64,000 bases of DNA. It comes from an uncultured Candidatus Melainabacteria bacterium. Its GTDB lineage: Bacteria > Cyanobacteriota > Vampirovibrionia > Gastranaerophilales > Gastranaerophilaceae. The position numbers and the translations under genes were made by a program. Shown here one piece after another: positions 26,744 through 35,422 of the stretch. The DNA is taken from the NCBI GenBank assembly GCA_934757255.1, contig CAKVLL010000002.1, positions 51,071 through 115,070 of the forward strand, read 5' to 3'. Positions within the stretch are counted from its first letter, which is position 1. Each line of letters begins with the position of its first letter. The notes under the pieces are model-generated. The model was not told where the DNA came from. It searched no databases and was given only the letters and a program-made list of their open reading frames with translations.

Positions 26744-29386
26744 CTATTTCAAGTCATTTTCAACTTTCGCCAAAATTTCATCCAATTTGCTTGCGTCTTT
26801 TACACCACCTTGAGCAAAATTTGGACGACCGCCGCCGTTAGCACCCGTAAATCTTGCAATTTCTCCAACAAGTTTACCAGCATTAACGCCTTTTTTAACA
26901 AAAGCATCTGTTACTTTTACAATAACCATTCTTTCATTTGCTAAAACAACAATGCTTTCACCAAGCTTATTTGCAAGCATTTCGATACCGGCTTTTACTG
27001 CGTCTGCATCAAAGTTTTCAATTTTTGACACAAATAACTTTCCGCCTTCAATATCTTGAGCCTTTGAAATAAATGTTGAGAATTTAGATTTAGCCATTTC
27101 AGCTTTAGTTTGTTCTAAAGATTTTGCCAATTCTTTGTTTTCTTCCGCCAATTTTTCAACACGGTCAAGAACTTCTTCTGTATGAACCTTGAATTTAGCT
27201 TCTAATACATCAGAAATTTTAGCTTTGTTGTTCAAATATTCGATTGCAGCTTTTGAAACAACAGCTTCAATTCTTCTTGTACCTGCTGCAATTGCACCTT
27301 CTGAAACAATCTTGATTAATCTCAAATCGCCTGTATTTTTAGCGTGAGTACCAGCACAGAATTCCATTGAAATTACGTCAGATTTTTCTTCGTGACACTT
27401 GCATCCGCCACCGCATTTGCATTGTTTAGCCCCACCAATTGAAACAACTCTTACTTCATCTTCGTATTTTTCACCAAATAAAGCCGTTGCACCTGTTAGC
27501 TTAGCTTTTTCTATATCCATAATTTCTGTATGAACAGGAAGTTTTTCCCAAATCCACTCATTAATTACATCTTCGGTTTTTTGAACTTCCTCAGGAGTCA
27601 TTGCTCTTGAGAAAGTAAAGTCAAATCTCATTCTGTTTTCTTCAACTTGAGAACCTGCTTGCTTAACTTCATCACCAACAACTTTAATCAAAGCTGCTTG
27701 AAGCAAGTGAGCTGATGTGTGGTGAACCCTAATTTCTGCACGTCTTGCTGCATCAATTTGAGCTGTAACTTCATCACCAACATTAATTTCACCGTTCACA
27801 ACCTGACATCTGTGAACAAACAAGTGATTTACTTTAAATGTAGTCAAAACTTCAACCTTCAAATTATCATTGAAGATATAACCGCTGTCACCGACTTGTC
27901 CACCACATTCTGCGTAGAATGGAGTCTTATCAAGAACAACATCAACAAAACCTTCGCCTTCGATTAAAGCCAAAACTTTTGCGTCACATTCAGTTTCAGT
28001 GTAGCCGACAAAATCCGTTGAACCAACTTCATCTTCTACTTTCGCGTATTTCATATCGCCTGTAACTGAAATTTTAGCAGTTGCTGCTTTTGCTCTATCT
28101 TTTTGTTCTTGCATAGCAACTTTATAACCTGCTTCATCCGCTTTCAAACCATTTTCTTCTGCAATTTCTCTTGTTAATTCAAATGGGAAACCATAAGTGT
28201 CATAAAGTTTGAATGCGCTTTCGCCGTCAATATCTTTTTTGTTTGCGATAAATTCGTCAAGAAGTTTGTAGCCTCTATCCAAAGTTTTTGCAAATCTTTC
28301 TTCTTCTTTCTTAATAACATCAATAATCTTAGCTTTGTTTTTAACCAAATCAGGATAAGCTTCGCCGTACATATCAACAACCGTATCAACGAGTTTGTAT
28401 AAGAACGGTAAATCCATACCCAAGATTTTTCCGTGTCTTAAAGCACGTCTTAAAATCATTCTTAAAACATAGCTTCTGCCTTCATTTCCTGGGATAACAC
28501 CGTCAGAAATCAAGAAAGAAACACATCTTGCGTGGTCTGTGATAATTCTTAGTGAAACATCGGTTTTTTCTGATTTTTTGTAAGCGACACCGCTCATTTC
28601 AGAAACTTTGTCCAAAATAGGTTTCAACAAATCAGTTTCAAATGTTGAAGCAACACCTTGGCAAACCATTGTAATACGTTCTAAGCCCATGCCTGTATCA
28701 ACGTTTTTGTGTTCAAGCGGTGATTGGTTACCTTCTTCATCTTGATATAATTCAGTGAATACCAAGTTCCAAATTTCAACCCATCTATCACATTCACAAG
28801 TATCAATACCACAATTTGGATCATCACATTTATATTCTTCACCTAAGTCGTAGTGAATTTCTGAACAAGGGCCGCAAGAACCTGAAGCTCCAGGAGGACC
28901 CCAGAAATTGTCTTTTTTACCTTTTCTTTTAATTCTTTCATCCGGAACTCCGATACTTCTCCAAATATCGTAAGCTTCATCGTCTGTTTCGTAGATTGTA
29001 ATCCAAAGTCTGTCTTTATCAAGTTTTAAAACTTCTGTAACGAATTCCCAAGCCCAAGGAATAACTTCTTTTTTGTAATAATCGCCAAATGAGAAGTTAC
29101 CTAACATTTCAAAAAATGTATGGTGACGTGGTGTTCTACCTACGTTTTCAATATCAGAATCCTTTCCGCCCGCACGAGCACATTTTTGACAAGAAGTTGC
29201 TCTTGCAGGGTCATAAGGTGATTTTTGGATACCTAAAAATATAGGCAAAAATTGTAACATGCCGGCCGTTGTCAAAAGTACAGTCGGATTATCAGGTACA
29301 AGGCTAGAGCTTTCAACGATTGTGTGTTGATGCTTTTCCTTAAAATAATTCAAATATAAATTTCTAATCTCATTTCCTTTAAGCAT
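26744..29386 (-). CDS. alaS: Alanine-tRNA ligase
   Basis: 880 residues. Class II core (HHTFFEMLGNFSFGDYYKKE), the CGPCSE loop and DTGMGLERI near residue 240. The editing domain carries zinc ligands HHTSAHLLQAAL and CAGTH (usually CGGTH), followed by a coiled coil and the glycine-rich C-terminal domain (GGGRPNFAQGG). AGAAGGA precedes the ATG. Oddity: a cysteine-rich insertion QCKCGGGCKCHEEKS at ~653-668, just before the editing-site CAGTH. AlaRS charges tRNA-Ala and removes mischarged serine or glycine. Confidence 0.97.
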   Translation of the reverse strand: MLKGNEIRNLYLNYFKEKHQHTIVESSSLVPDNPTVLLTTAGMLQFLPIFLGIQKSPYDPARATSCQKCARAGGKDSDIENVGRTPRHHTFFEMLGNFSFGDYYKKEVIPWAWEFVTEVLKLDKDRLWITIYETDDEAYDIWRSIGVPDERIKRKGKKDNFWGPPGASGSCGPCSEIHYDLGEEYKCDDPNCGIDTCECDRWVEIWNLVFTELYQDEEGNQSPLEHKNVDTGMGLERITMVCQGVASTFETDLLKPILDKVSEMSGVAYKKSEKTDVSLRIITDHARCVSFLISDGVIPGNEGRSYVLRMILRRALRHGKILGMDLPFLYKLVDTVVDMYGEAYPDLVKNKAKIIDVIKKEEERFAKTLDRGYKLLDEFIANKKDIDGESAFKLYDTYGFPFELTREIAEENGLKADEAGYKVAMQEQKDRAKAATAKISVTGDMKYAKVEDEVGSTDFVGYTETECDAKVLALIEGEGFVDVVLDKTPFYAECGGQVGDSGYIFNDNLKVEVLTTFKVNHLFVHRCQVVNGEINVGDEVTAQIDAARRAEIRVHHTSAHLLQAALIKVVGDEVKQAGSQVEENRMRFDFTFSRAMTPEEVQKTEDVINEWIWEKLPVHTEIMDIEKAKLTGATALFGEKYEDEVRVVSIGGAKQCKCGGGCKCHEEKSDVISMEFCAGTHAKNTGDLRLIKIVSEGAIAAGTRRIEAVVSKAAIEYLNNKAKISDVLEAKFKVHTEEVLDRVEKLAEENKELAKSLEQTKAEMAKSKFSTFISKAQDIEGGKLFVSKIENFDADAVKAGIEMLANKLGESIVVLANERMVIVKVTDAFVKKGVNAGKLVGEIARFTGANGGGRPNFAQGGVKDASKLDEILAKVENDLK

Positions 29387-29482
29387 AATTAATTCCTTCT
29401 AGTTAATGTATACAATAATTATACAACAAAGAAAAACTGCTTTTGTTTATGATATAATATCACTATAAACAAGGGGATTTTT

Positions 29483-30154
29483 ATGGCAAATGAAGCTAAA
29501 AAAACTAATGGATATTCTTTGAGAAAACCTGAATTTTATAACAAGTGGAGAAGTTTTTTCCAATTTCTTGTGACTCATATTTTTTATATGATACGTTTTA
29601 AATTTGTATATCGTTTAGAAGTTCAAGGAAGAGAAAACATACCAAAAGATAACAGTTATATTATTGCTGCGAATCATCTTTCAACATTAGATCCGCCTTT
29701 AGTTTGCGCTGTAATGAATCGCAGTGTAGCCTACATGGCAAAAAAAGAGTTATTTGAAAATATCTTTTTACGCTGGTGGCTTAATTGGCTAGGTGCATTT
29801 GCAGTTGATAGAGAAAAACTTGGTGTTTCTACAATAAAAACAGTTATGACAATAAAAAAAACAGGCTGGGTCTTAGGAATTTTTCCGCAGGGCACTCGCC
29901 AAGAACCGGGTGAAATAAGTAATGTAACTAAAGGGTTTGCTTCATTAGCAAAAAGTACAAAATGTGGCATTTTACCAGTTGGCATTACCGGCACACAAGA
30001 AGTTAAAAGATTCCCATTCACAGGGAAAATTATCGTTAAAATAGGGAAACTTATCCCATATTCAGACGATTCATCAGCCATGGTTGATGAATGGGGTAAT
30101 TCAATTCAAGATTTAACTGGATTCAAATATAATAAAGAACACGCAAAAGTATAA
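29483..30154 (+). CDS. 1-acyl-sn-glycerol-3-phosphate acyltransferase (PlsC-like), copy 1
   Basis: 223 residues. Acyltransferase motif I NHLSTLDPP (HxxxxD) near residue 57, motif III FPQGTR near residue 135, and a hydrophobic N-terminal segment for membrane attachment. It adds the second acyl chain in phospholipid synthesis. A TGATATAAT promoter lies at 29450-29458, and AAGGGG precedes the ATG. A paralogue follows 31 bp downstream. Confidence 0.88.
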   Translation: MANEAKKTNGYSLRKPEFYNKWRSFFQFLVTHIFYMIRFKFVYRLEVQGRENIPKDNSYIIAANHLSTLDPPLVCAVMNRSVAYMAKKELFENIFLRWWLNWLGAFAVDREKLGVSTIKTVMTIKKTGWVLGIFPQGTRQEPGEISNVTKGFASLAKSTKCGILPVGITGTQEVKRFPFTGKIIVKIGKLIPYSDDSSAMVDEWGNSIQDLTGFKYNKEHAKV

Positions 30155-30185
30155 GATTAACAAGAGATTAGGAATTAAGACTAAG

Positions 30186-30857
30186 ATGAGTGAAAAAAAT
30201 TACAACCGTAGATGTGAAAAAGATTATAATTTTTTTAGAACCCTATATTATATGGCATTTGTTTTGTTTGTAGTATTACCTGTAACTAAACTTATGTACA
30301 ATCTCAAAATAGAAGGCCGCGAAAACTTACCAAAAGATTCCCATGTAATTTATGCCGGAAACCATGTATCATACATAGATCCACCATTAATTGCACTTGC
30401 AGCTTGGAAAACTATTGCATACATGGCAAAACAAGAATTATTTAAAGATGATAATAAATTACTAAAATTTTTAGTACACACACTCGGAGCGTTCGCTATA
30501 AATAGGGAAAAACCTGAAATTGCAACGTTTAAAACTGTTAAATCTGTTTTCAATACAAATTGGGCATTAGGCATTTTCCCACAAGGTAAAATTGTCAAAG
30601 AACCTAAAATTTGCAACATCCATAAAGGATTTATTATGTTTGCAAAAAAATTCAAAGCTGATATAGTACCTATCGGCATTTGCGGTTTTGACGGATATGC
30701 AAAAAAACTTTTTGAAAAACACATAATCGTAAAAATAGGAAAACCTATTCCTTACACTCTTGACGAAAATCAAATATTGAGAGAGTGGGCACGCCAAATA
30801 TGTGATTTTACAGGTTTTGAGAATAAAATAGAAGAAGACTTAACAGAAAAAGTTTAA
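30186..30857 (+). CDS. PlsC-like acyltransferase, copy 2
   Basis: 223 residues, the same length as its neighbour and clearly a tandem duplicate. Motif I NHVSYIDPP is intact. Motif III has changed to FPQGKIVKEP, so the usual T-R pair of FPxGTR is gone, which may alter substrate choice or activity. Probably co-transcribed with copy 1 and with the following PLP enzyme (33 bp gap). Confidence 0.82.
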   Translation: MSEKNYNRRCEKDYNFFRTLYYMAFVLFVVLPVTKLMYNLKIEGRENLPKDSHVIYAGNHVSYIDPPLIALAAWKTIAYMAKQELFKDDNKLLKFLVHTLGAFAINREKPEIATFKTVKSVFNTNWALGIFPQGKIVKEPKICNIHKGFIMFAKKFKADIVPIGICGFDGYAKKLFEKHIIVKIGKPIPYTLDENQILREWARQICDFTGFENKIEEDLTEKV

Positions 30858-30890
30858 ACTAATTTTCTGCTAATTAAGGGATTATAAATT

Positions 30891-32114
30891 ATGAATTACG
30901 ATTTTAAACAAGCCGAAAGACTTTTAGAAAAAGAATTTGAACGAGTTAATGATATAAGAGATTTTAACCAGAGAAAAGTCTTAAAAGCTTTTTTCGACAA
31001 TAAAGTTGCACCAGAACATTTTTATACTGTTTCAGGTTATGGACATGACGACTTGGGACGAGAAATTTTGGATAAAGTTTTCGCACAAGTTTTTTGTGCA
31101 GAAAAAGCGTTAGTTAGAATACATTTTGCGTCAGGCACACATACACTTGCTTGTGCATTATTCGGCAATTTAAAATACGGCGACAAACTCATCTCTGTAG
31201 CAGGAGAACCTTATGATACAATGCAAGAAGTTATCGGAACTGCCGGTGATGAAGAAACAAAACGTTCTTCACTAATAGGAAATGGTGTTTTATATGACGA
31301 AGTTCCGCTTATTAACGGAATGGATATCGATTTTGAGAAACTTGAAGCAATGATTGATGAAACGACCACAATGGTCTTAATTCAACGTTCAAAAGGATAT
31401 TCAACTAGAAAATCTTTGTCTGTTGAAACAATCGAACAGATTTGCAAAATTGTCAAATCTAAAAATCCAGACTGTATTTGTTTTGTAGACAACTGTTACG
31501 GTGAATTCGCAGATACAAAAGAGCCTTTAGAAGTCGGCGCAGACTTAATGGCGGGTTCATTAATCAAAAATGCCGGAGGCGGAATTGTAGAGGCAGGTGG
31601 TTATATTGCCGGAAAAGAATTACTTGTTGATAGAGCCGCAAATAGACTAACAGCACCTGGAATTGGTTCGGAAGGTGGCGCAATGTTTAACCAACATCGA
31701 CTTATATTCCAAGGATTGTTCATGGCACCGTCAATTGTTTCAGAAGCTATTAAAGGTGCAATTCTTGCTGCAAAAGTTTTTGAAGATATCGGTTTTGACT
31801 CAAGTCCTAAGTATTACGAAAAAAGAACAGATATTATTCAAAATATAATTTTTGGTGCGCCAGAACCGCTAGAAGAATTCTGCCGCACAATTCAATCACT
31901 TTCTCCTGTTAACGGTTATGTAACGCCAATCCCTGAATATATTCCTGGGTATGAAGATAAGGTAATTATGGCTGGAGGAACTTTTATTGAGGGTTCGACA
32001 ATTGAACTTTCAGCTGACGGTCCAATGCGCGCGCCTTATGTTGCCTACTTACAAGGTGGCTTAAATTATGCACACGTAAAAATCTGTTTGGAAGAAATTG
32101 TGAAAAAGCTTTAA
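30891..32114 (+). CDS. PLP-dependent methionine gamma-lyase-like protein (YnbB / aluminium resistance family)
   Basis: 407 residues. It has the fold type I layout of this family (SGYGHDDLGRE near residue 43, HFASGTHTLACALFG near residue 83, VDNCYGEF near residue 200) and the PLP lysine in GSLIKNAGGG near residue 225. It probably cleaves a sulfur amino acid, but the true reaction of this family is poorly defined. AAGGGATT precedes the ATG. Confidence 0.8.
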   Translation: MNYDFKQAERLLEKEFERVNDIRDFNQRKVLKAFFDNKVAPEHFYTVSGYGHDDLGREILDKVFAQVFCAEKALVRIHFASGTHTLACALFGNLKYGDKLISVAGEPYDTMQEVIGTAGDEETKRSSLIGNGVLYDEVPLINGMDIDFEKLEAMIDETTTMVLIQRSKGYSTRKSLSVETIEQICKIVKSKNPDCICFVDNCYGEFADTKEPLEVGADLMAGSLIKNAGGGIVEAGGYIAGKELLVDRAANRLTAPGIGSEGGAMFNQHRLIFQGLFMAPSIVSEAIKGAILAAKVFEDIGFDSSPKYYEKRTDIIQNIIFGAPEPLEEFCRTIQSLSPVNGYVTPIPEYIPGYEDKVIMAGGTFIEGSTIELSADGPMRAPYVAYLQGGLNYAHVKICLEEIVKKL

Positions 32115-32168
32115 TTTCATCAATATAAAACTACTAAATACGTTTTTAATATAATTGAGGACAAAATT

Positions 32169-32372
32169 ATGCAAGAAATTAGTATAGGTAAAACATATAA
32201 ACACTATAAAGGTAATATTTATAAAATAATTGCCATTGCAAAACATTCTGAATCAGACGAAGAAATGATTGTTTACCAAAACATTGAAAAAGGCGATATA
32301 TGGACCCGTCCAAAATCAATGTGGAATGAAGTAGTTAAAGGCGGAGTGCTTAGATTTACGCTGATTGATTAA
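32169..32372 (+). CDS. Small DUF1653-type protein
   Basis: 67 residues. KTYKHYKGNIYKIIAIAKHS, then EEMIVYQ and IWTRPKSMW match the compact all-beta DUF1653 family (function unknown). GAGGAC precedes the ATG. It lies 54 bp after the PLP enzyme and may share its transcript. Confidence 0.8.
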   Translation: MQEISIGKTYKHYKGNIYKIIAIAKHSESDEEMIVYQNIEKGDIWTRPKSMWNEVVKGGVLRFTLID

Positions 32373-32380
32373 CTCTTATT

Positions 32381-32508
32381 TATCACCCTCATCAGCCCTC
32401 TGGGCAGCTTCTCCCCTTGAGGGCGAAGCGGTGAAATACGCAAAATTAGCGCAAGTGACGGCTTCTCCCTTTGAGGGGAGAAGCTGGCGAAGCCTGATGA
32501 GGGTGATA
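32381..32508. repeat. Dispersed inverted repeat (CACCCTCATCAG type)
   Basis: Outer 15-bp perfect arms TATCACCCTCATCAG (32381-32395) and its complement (32494-32508), with inner CTTCTCCC / GGGAGAAG segments. It resembles a widespread bacterial intergenic repeat. A 94-residue open frame across it is not a gene. The rest of the gap 32373-32652 holds nothing else I recognise. Confidence 0.75.
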
Positions 32509-32652
32509 AAGATATTTAACCATCATAAATTAGAATATGATATTCCATGTTATTTGTTCTTATGGGCTTACGCCCTATCGAAAATCTGCCTTTGCTTCAA
32601 GAGCGAATCTATCAACCACGTAAGATTATCGCAGTTCAATAAGATGTAGTGT

Positions 32653-33366
32653 TTAACTCTTAGAATATAGTGCTCTTTCAATAGCCTTTGTTATTTCACG
32701 TTTCTCAATAATTTCGCTATCGTTTCTATAATCGTCGAGTTTAATCTCGTCACACACCGTAATTTCAAAAGTTACAACTCTATTTCCGGCAGCATAAAAA
32801 GGTTGATTAATAAATAAGAAATCATCGTCAGAAAAAATTCTAATTGGTACGATATTTTTGCTAGCATTTAAAGCAACCAAAGACGCGCCTTTCTTAATCT
32901 TCGGAAATTCGTTTTTCCTATGCCTTATGCCGGATGGGAAAATTATTACGTTAAACCCCATATCGAGCATCTTTTTTGATTGATACTTCAATTCATCTAA
33001 TTCTAAATCGTTTGTAATAAAAATACTATTTACAAGGTTCTTCAAAATCGGATTATGTGCAAGTTCTTTTTTTACAAAACAAGTACTTTTCGGAATTAAA
33101 CCAATCAAAATTACAATATCGATAAAACTTGGATGTGTGCAAACAATAACTTTATTTTTGATTTCACAGAGTTTTCTTATGTCTAATTTTATCAACCCAA
33201 AACCTATCATTATGTTTGTGAAAAATCGCCAAGATTTTTGGATAATTTTTGAGCATAATTCTTTATTTTTTTGTATAAACGGAAATAATAAAAAGTTAAA
33301 TAAAATAGAACCTATTCCAAAAATCAGAAAACAAATTGTAACAAGTATTGAACGAATTTTCTTCAT
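32653..33366 (-). CDS. Lysophospholipid acyltransferase-like protein (PlsC superfamily)
   Basis: 237 residues. An N-terminal membrane segment, motif I HPSFID near residue 78, and IIFPSGIRH near residue 147 in place of FPEGTR. Its ATG overlaps the TAA stop of the upstream partial ketoacyl synthase by one base (TAATG), so the two are translationally coupled. That pairing suggests a role in loading or transferring an acyl chain made by the neighbouring ketoacyl synthases. Confidence 0.78.
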   Translation of the reverse strand: MKKIRSILVTICFLIFGIGSILFNFLLFPFIQKNKELCSKIIQKSWRFFTNIMIGFGLIKLDIRKLCEIKNKVIVCTHPSFIDIVILIGLIPKSTCFVKKELAHNPILKNLVNSIFITNDLELDELKYQSKKMLDMGFNVIIFPSGIRHRKNEFPKIKKGASLVALNASKNIVPIRIFSDDDFLFINQPFYAAGNRVVTFEITVCDEIKLDDYRNDSEIIEKREITKAIERALYSKS

Positions 33367-33878
33367 TATATTGACTCCAATATTGTTAAAAAATCACCTA
33401 CATTGTCTAGAGTTCTCTCCACCTTGATTTTTCCATCTTTTTTTGAAATTATACAAGCTAAAGCAAAATCATTTTCAGCATAAACAAACATTACATTTTC
33501 ATACTTAGAAATTGCAGCTTCAATAAACGCATTTTTAAAAGTTTTATCTCCGGCAGCCAATGCAAAATATGGAATGTTTATTTTCTTATATAAAGTGAAA
33601 AATCCAACAGGATAATTATGCACAGATGCTGAGAACTGCGCTGGAGAAACTTCTTCCGATTCTTTATACTGTTCAATAATTTTATTTAACCTATCAACTT
33701 CGCCTTTTTGAGATGCAAAAACAATTTCTTGAACTTCTGGAATATAAACTTTTTCCATTACCGTTAAAGCGATTTTATCTAAACTGCTTAATTTTCTTCT
33801 CATTAATGACGGCAGAAAAGTAACATCAGCTTCATTTGTAAAATAAAAATTTCTAATAAAAACAGGCCCTATTTTCAT
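33366..33878 (-). CDS. Beta-ketoacyl synthase-like protein, N-terminal domain only (chain-length-factor-like)
   Basis: 170 residues. It resembles the short ketoacyl synthase N-terminal family found beside full ketoacyl synthases in aryl polyene and similar gene clusters (LSSLDKIALTVMEKVY; IVFASQKGEVDRL; FSASVHNYPVGFFTLY). The catalytic Cys and the two His of a full synthase are absent. It is divergent from the complete synthase at 33897 with only 18 bp between start codons, and coupled to an acyltransferase downstream. Confidence 0.65.
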   Translation of the reverse strand: MKIGPVFIRNFYFTNEADVTFLPSLMRRKLSSLDKIALTVMEKVYIPEVQEIVFASQKGEVDRLNKIIEQYKESEEVSPAQFSASVHNYPVGFFTLYKKINIPYFALAAGDKTFKNAFIEAAISKYENVMFVYAENDFALACIISKKDGKIKVERTLDNVGDFLTILESI

Positions 33879-33897
33879 GCTAAAATTATACTATAAA
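33878..33897. promoter_or_regulatory. Overlapping divergent promoters in an 18-bp gap
   Basis: On the minus strand TATAAT (plus 33885-33890) ends 6 nt before the ATG of the gene at 33878. On the plus strand TGCTAAAAT (33878-33886) ends 10 nt before the ATG at 33897. The two -10 elements overlap, so both transcripts would be leaderless or nearly so, and each -35 region would lie inside the other gene. Confidence 0.6.
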
Positions 33898-34970
33898 TGA
33901 AAATTACTAGATACAATGCCATTTGCAATCTTGGCAACAATATGGAAGAAATCTTTCAGAATGCCATAAACGGAGATTGCACAAGGTTTAAAATCAAAGA
34001 TAATAAGAGAGTCGGAACTGTAGAATGCGAATTACCACAAATTGATGATGTGGAGTACAACTTGCGTTGTAACAGACTTATGCTTGCCTGCTTAAAACCA
34101 CTCAATATAGAAGATTATGATAAAAATTCTCTCGCCATTGTCTGTGCAACAACGAATTCAGGTGTTGAAGAGTATGACGAAACTCATACGGACAAACATT
34201 ATGAAATCGGCAATCCGGCAGAATTTTTGCATAAGCATTTTGAATTAAATAATTTTTATACTTCCGTTTCTACTGCGTGCTCTTCAGGTATAAAGGCTTT
34301 TTCTATAGCTAAAAATCTTTTGATTAAAAAGATTGCCAAAACTGTTTTGGTTATTGGCGTTGATAGCCTTGCAAAAGTGCCGATATTTGGATTTGATTCT
34401 CTAGAAATTTTATCGAATGAACCTAGTTTGCCATTTAGTAAAAACAGAAAAGGAATTAATATTGGAGAAGGCGTCGCAGCATTTATTGTTGAAGATGACG
34501 CGCAAGAAGGCATTACTATAGGCGGCATAGGAGAAACTACAGATTCATATCATCCCACAACACCTGACCCTATGGGAATTGAAGCTGAACGAGCAATTCG
34601 ACTTGCATTAGGTGAAACAAAAATTGTGGATTATATAAATCTTCATGGAACAGGCACTCCGGCAAACGATTTAATGGAAGGGCGCGCAATTTATAATGTT
34701 TTCGGCGCTAATGTTCCAGCAAGTTCAACAAAACCACTTACAGGACACTGCTTGGGTGCAGCTGCGAGCATTGAGACTGCTCTTTGTTGCAAACTACTGG
34801 AAGTTGGTAAAGGCAAAGTTTTTCCACATATTTACGACAACAAATACGACAGCGAAATACCTCCTATTTTTCTTGCAGATAAAAATACAGAACTGAGAAG
34901 TATAAACTCTTGCCTCTGCACTTCATTTGGTTTTGGTGGCACAAATACTGCCATCTTATTATTAAATTAA
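33897..34970 (+). CDS. Beta-ketoacyl-[ACP] synthase (FabF-like)
   Basis: 357 residues, shorter than FabF (~410). The active triad is present: Cys in STACSSG near residue 129, His in NLHGTGTPANDLMEG near residue 250, His in KPLTGHCLGAA near residue 283, and the GFGGTN end motif. It condenses malonyl-ACP with an acyl chain. No acyl carrier protein or reductase is adjacent, so it is unlikely to be the housekeeping enzyme; a specialised lipid or polyene role is possible. Confidence 0.85.
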   Translation: MKITRYNAICNLGNNMEEIFQNAINGDCTRFKIKDNKRVGTVECELPQIDDVEYNLRCNRLMLACLKPLNIEDYDKNSLAIVCATTNSGVEEYDETHTDKHYEIGNPAEFLHKHFELNNFYTSVSTACSSGIKAFSIAKNLLIKKIAKTVLVIGVDSLAKVPIFGFDSLEILSNEPSLPFSKNRKGINIGEGVAAFIVEDDAQEGITIGGIGETTDSYHPTTPDPMGIEAERAIRLALGETKIVDYINLHGTGTPANDLMEGRAIYNVFGANVPASSTKPLTGHCLGAAASIETALCCKLLEVGKGKVFPHIYDNKYDSEIPPIFLADKNTELRSINSCLCTSFGFGGTNTAILLLN

Positions 34971-34987
34971 AAAACAACTATTTTTAA

Positions 34988-35260
34988 CTAATTTCTTTTT
35001 TCAATTCTAATCGCGCTATCCGGACAAGTCATTGCACACGCGCCACAAGCAATACAAATTTCAGGATTTGGCGCAACTGCCGGAGTTTGATACAAACCGA
35101 CTTCCTTTGACCATTGCAAGCATTCTTTGCCAGCCTTATTCATAGGGCATTTTGCAATACAAAGACCACAGCCTTTGCACAAATCTGTATAAACATAATA
35201 GTCAGCTTTACCTTTACCAACGCCTTCTATTTTATATCCATGATATTTTTTTTCTGTCAT
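34988..35260 (-). CDS. korD: 2-oxoacid:ferredoxin oxidoreductase delta (ferredoxin) subunit
   Basis: 90 residues with two 4Fe-4S motifs, CKGCGLCIAKCP and CIACGACAMTCP, separated by about 26 residues. It passes electrons from the thiamine centre to ferredoxin. AAAGGAT precedes the ATG. Fourth gene of an alpha-beta-gamma-delta operon; a hairpin fills the gap to the gamma gene. Confidence 0.88.
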   Translation of the reverse strand: MTEKKYHGYKIEGVGKGKADYYVYTDLCKGCGLCIAKCPMNKAGKECLQWSKEVGLYQTPAVAPNPEICIACGACAMTCPDSAIRIEKRN

Positions 35261-35275
35261 TGTTTATCCTTTCTC

Positions 35276-35414
35276 AAGGGAATAAGGTAATGAGGTAATA
35301 AGGGAATAAGTGGTATTAAATATTTCTATTTTATGTTGCGTTTATTAGGCGCATTTTTTTTAACAATAATCTAAAATCTCTTATTCCCTTATTACCCTAT
35401 TACCTTATTCCCTT
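35276..35414 (-). repeat. Family I hairpin element, kor gamma-delta gap
   Basis: 35-nt arms (35276-35310 and 35380-35414) agree at 33 of 35 positions. The loop starts AGATTTTAGATTATT and ends TTTAATACCA on the minus strand, as in the other kor copies. It begins 8 nt after the gamma stop codon and ends 4 nt before the AAAGGAT site of delta. Confidence 0.9.
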
Positions 35415-35422
35415 TTCTCAAT

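Noticed and set aside
32365..32649. 94-residue plus-strand open frame
   Set aside because: It runs through a dispersed inverted repeat (CCCTCATCAG type) and has no ribosome site or protein-like composition.
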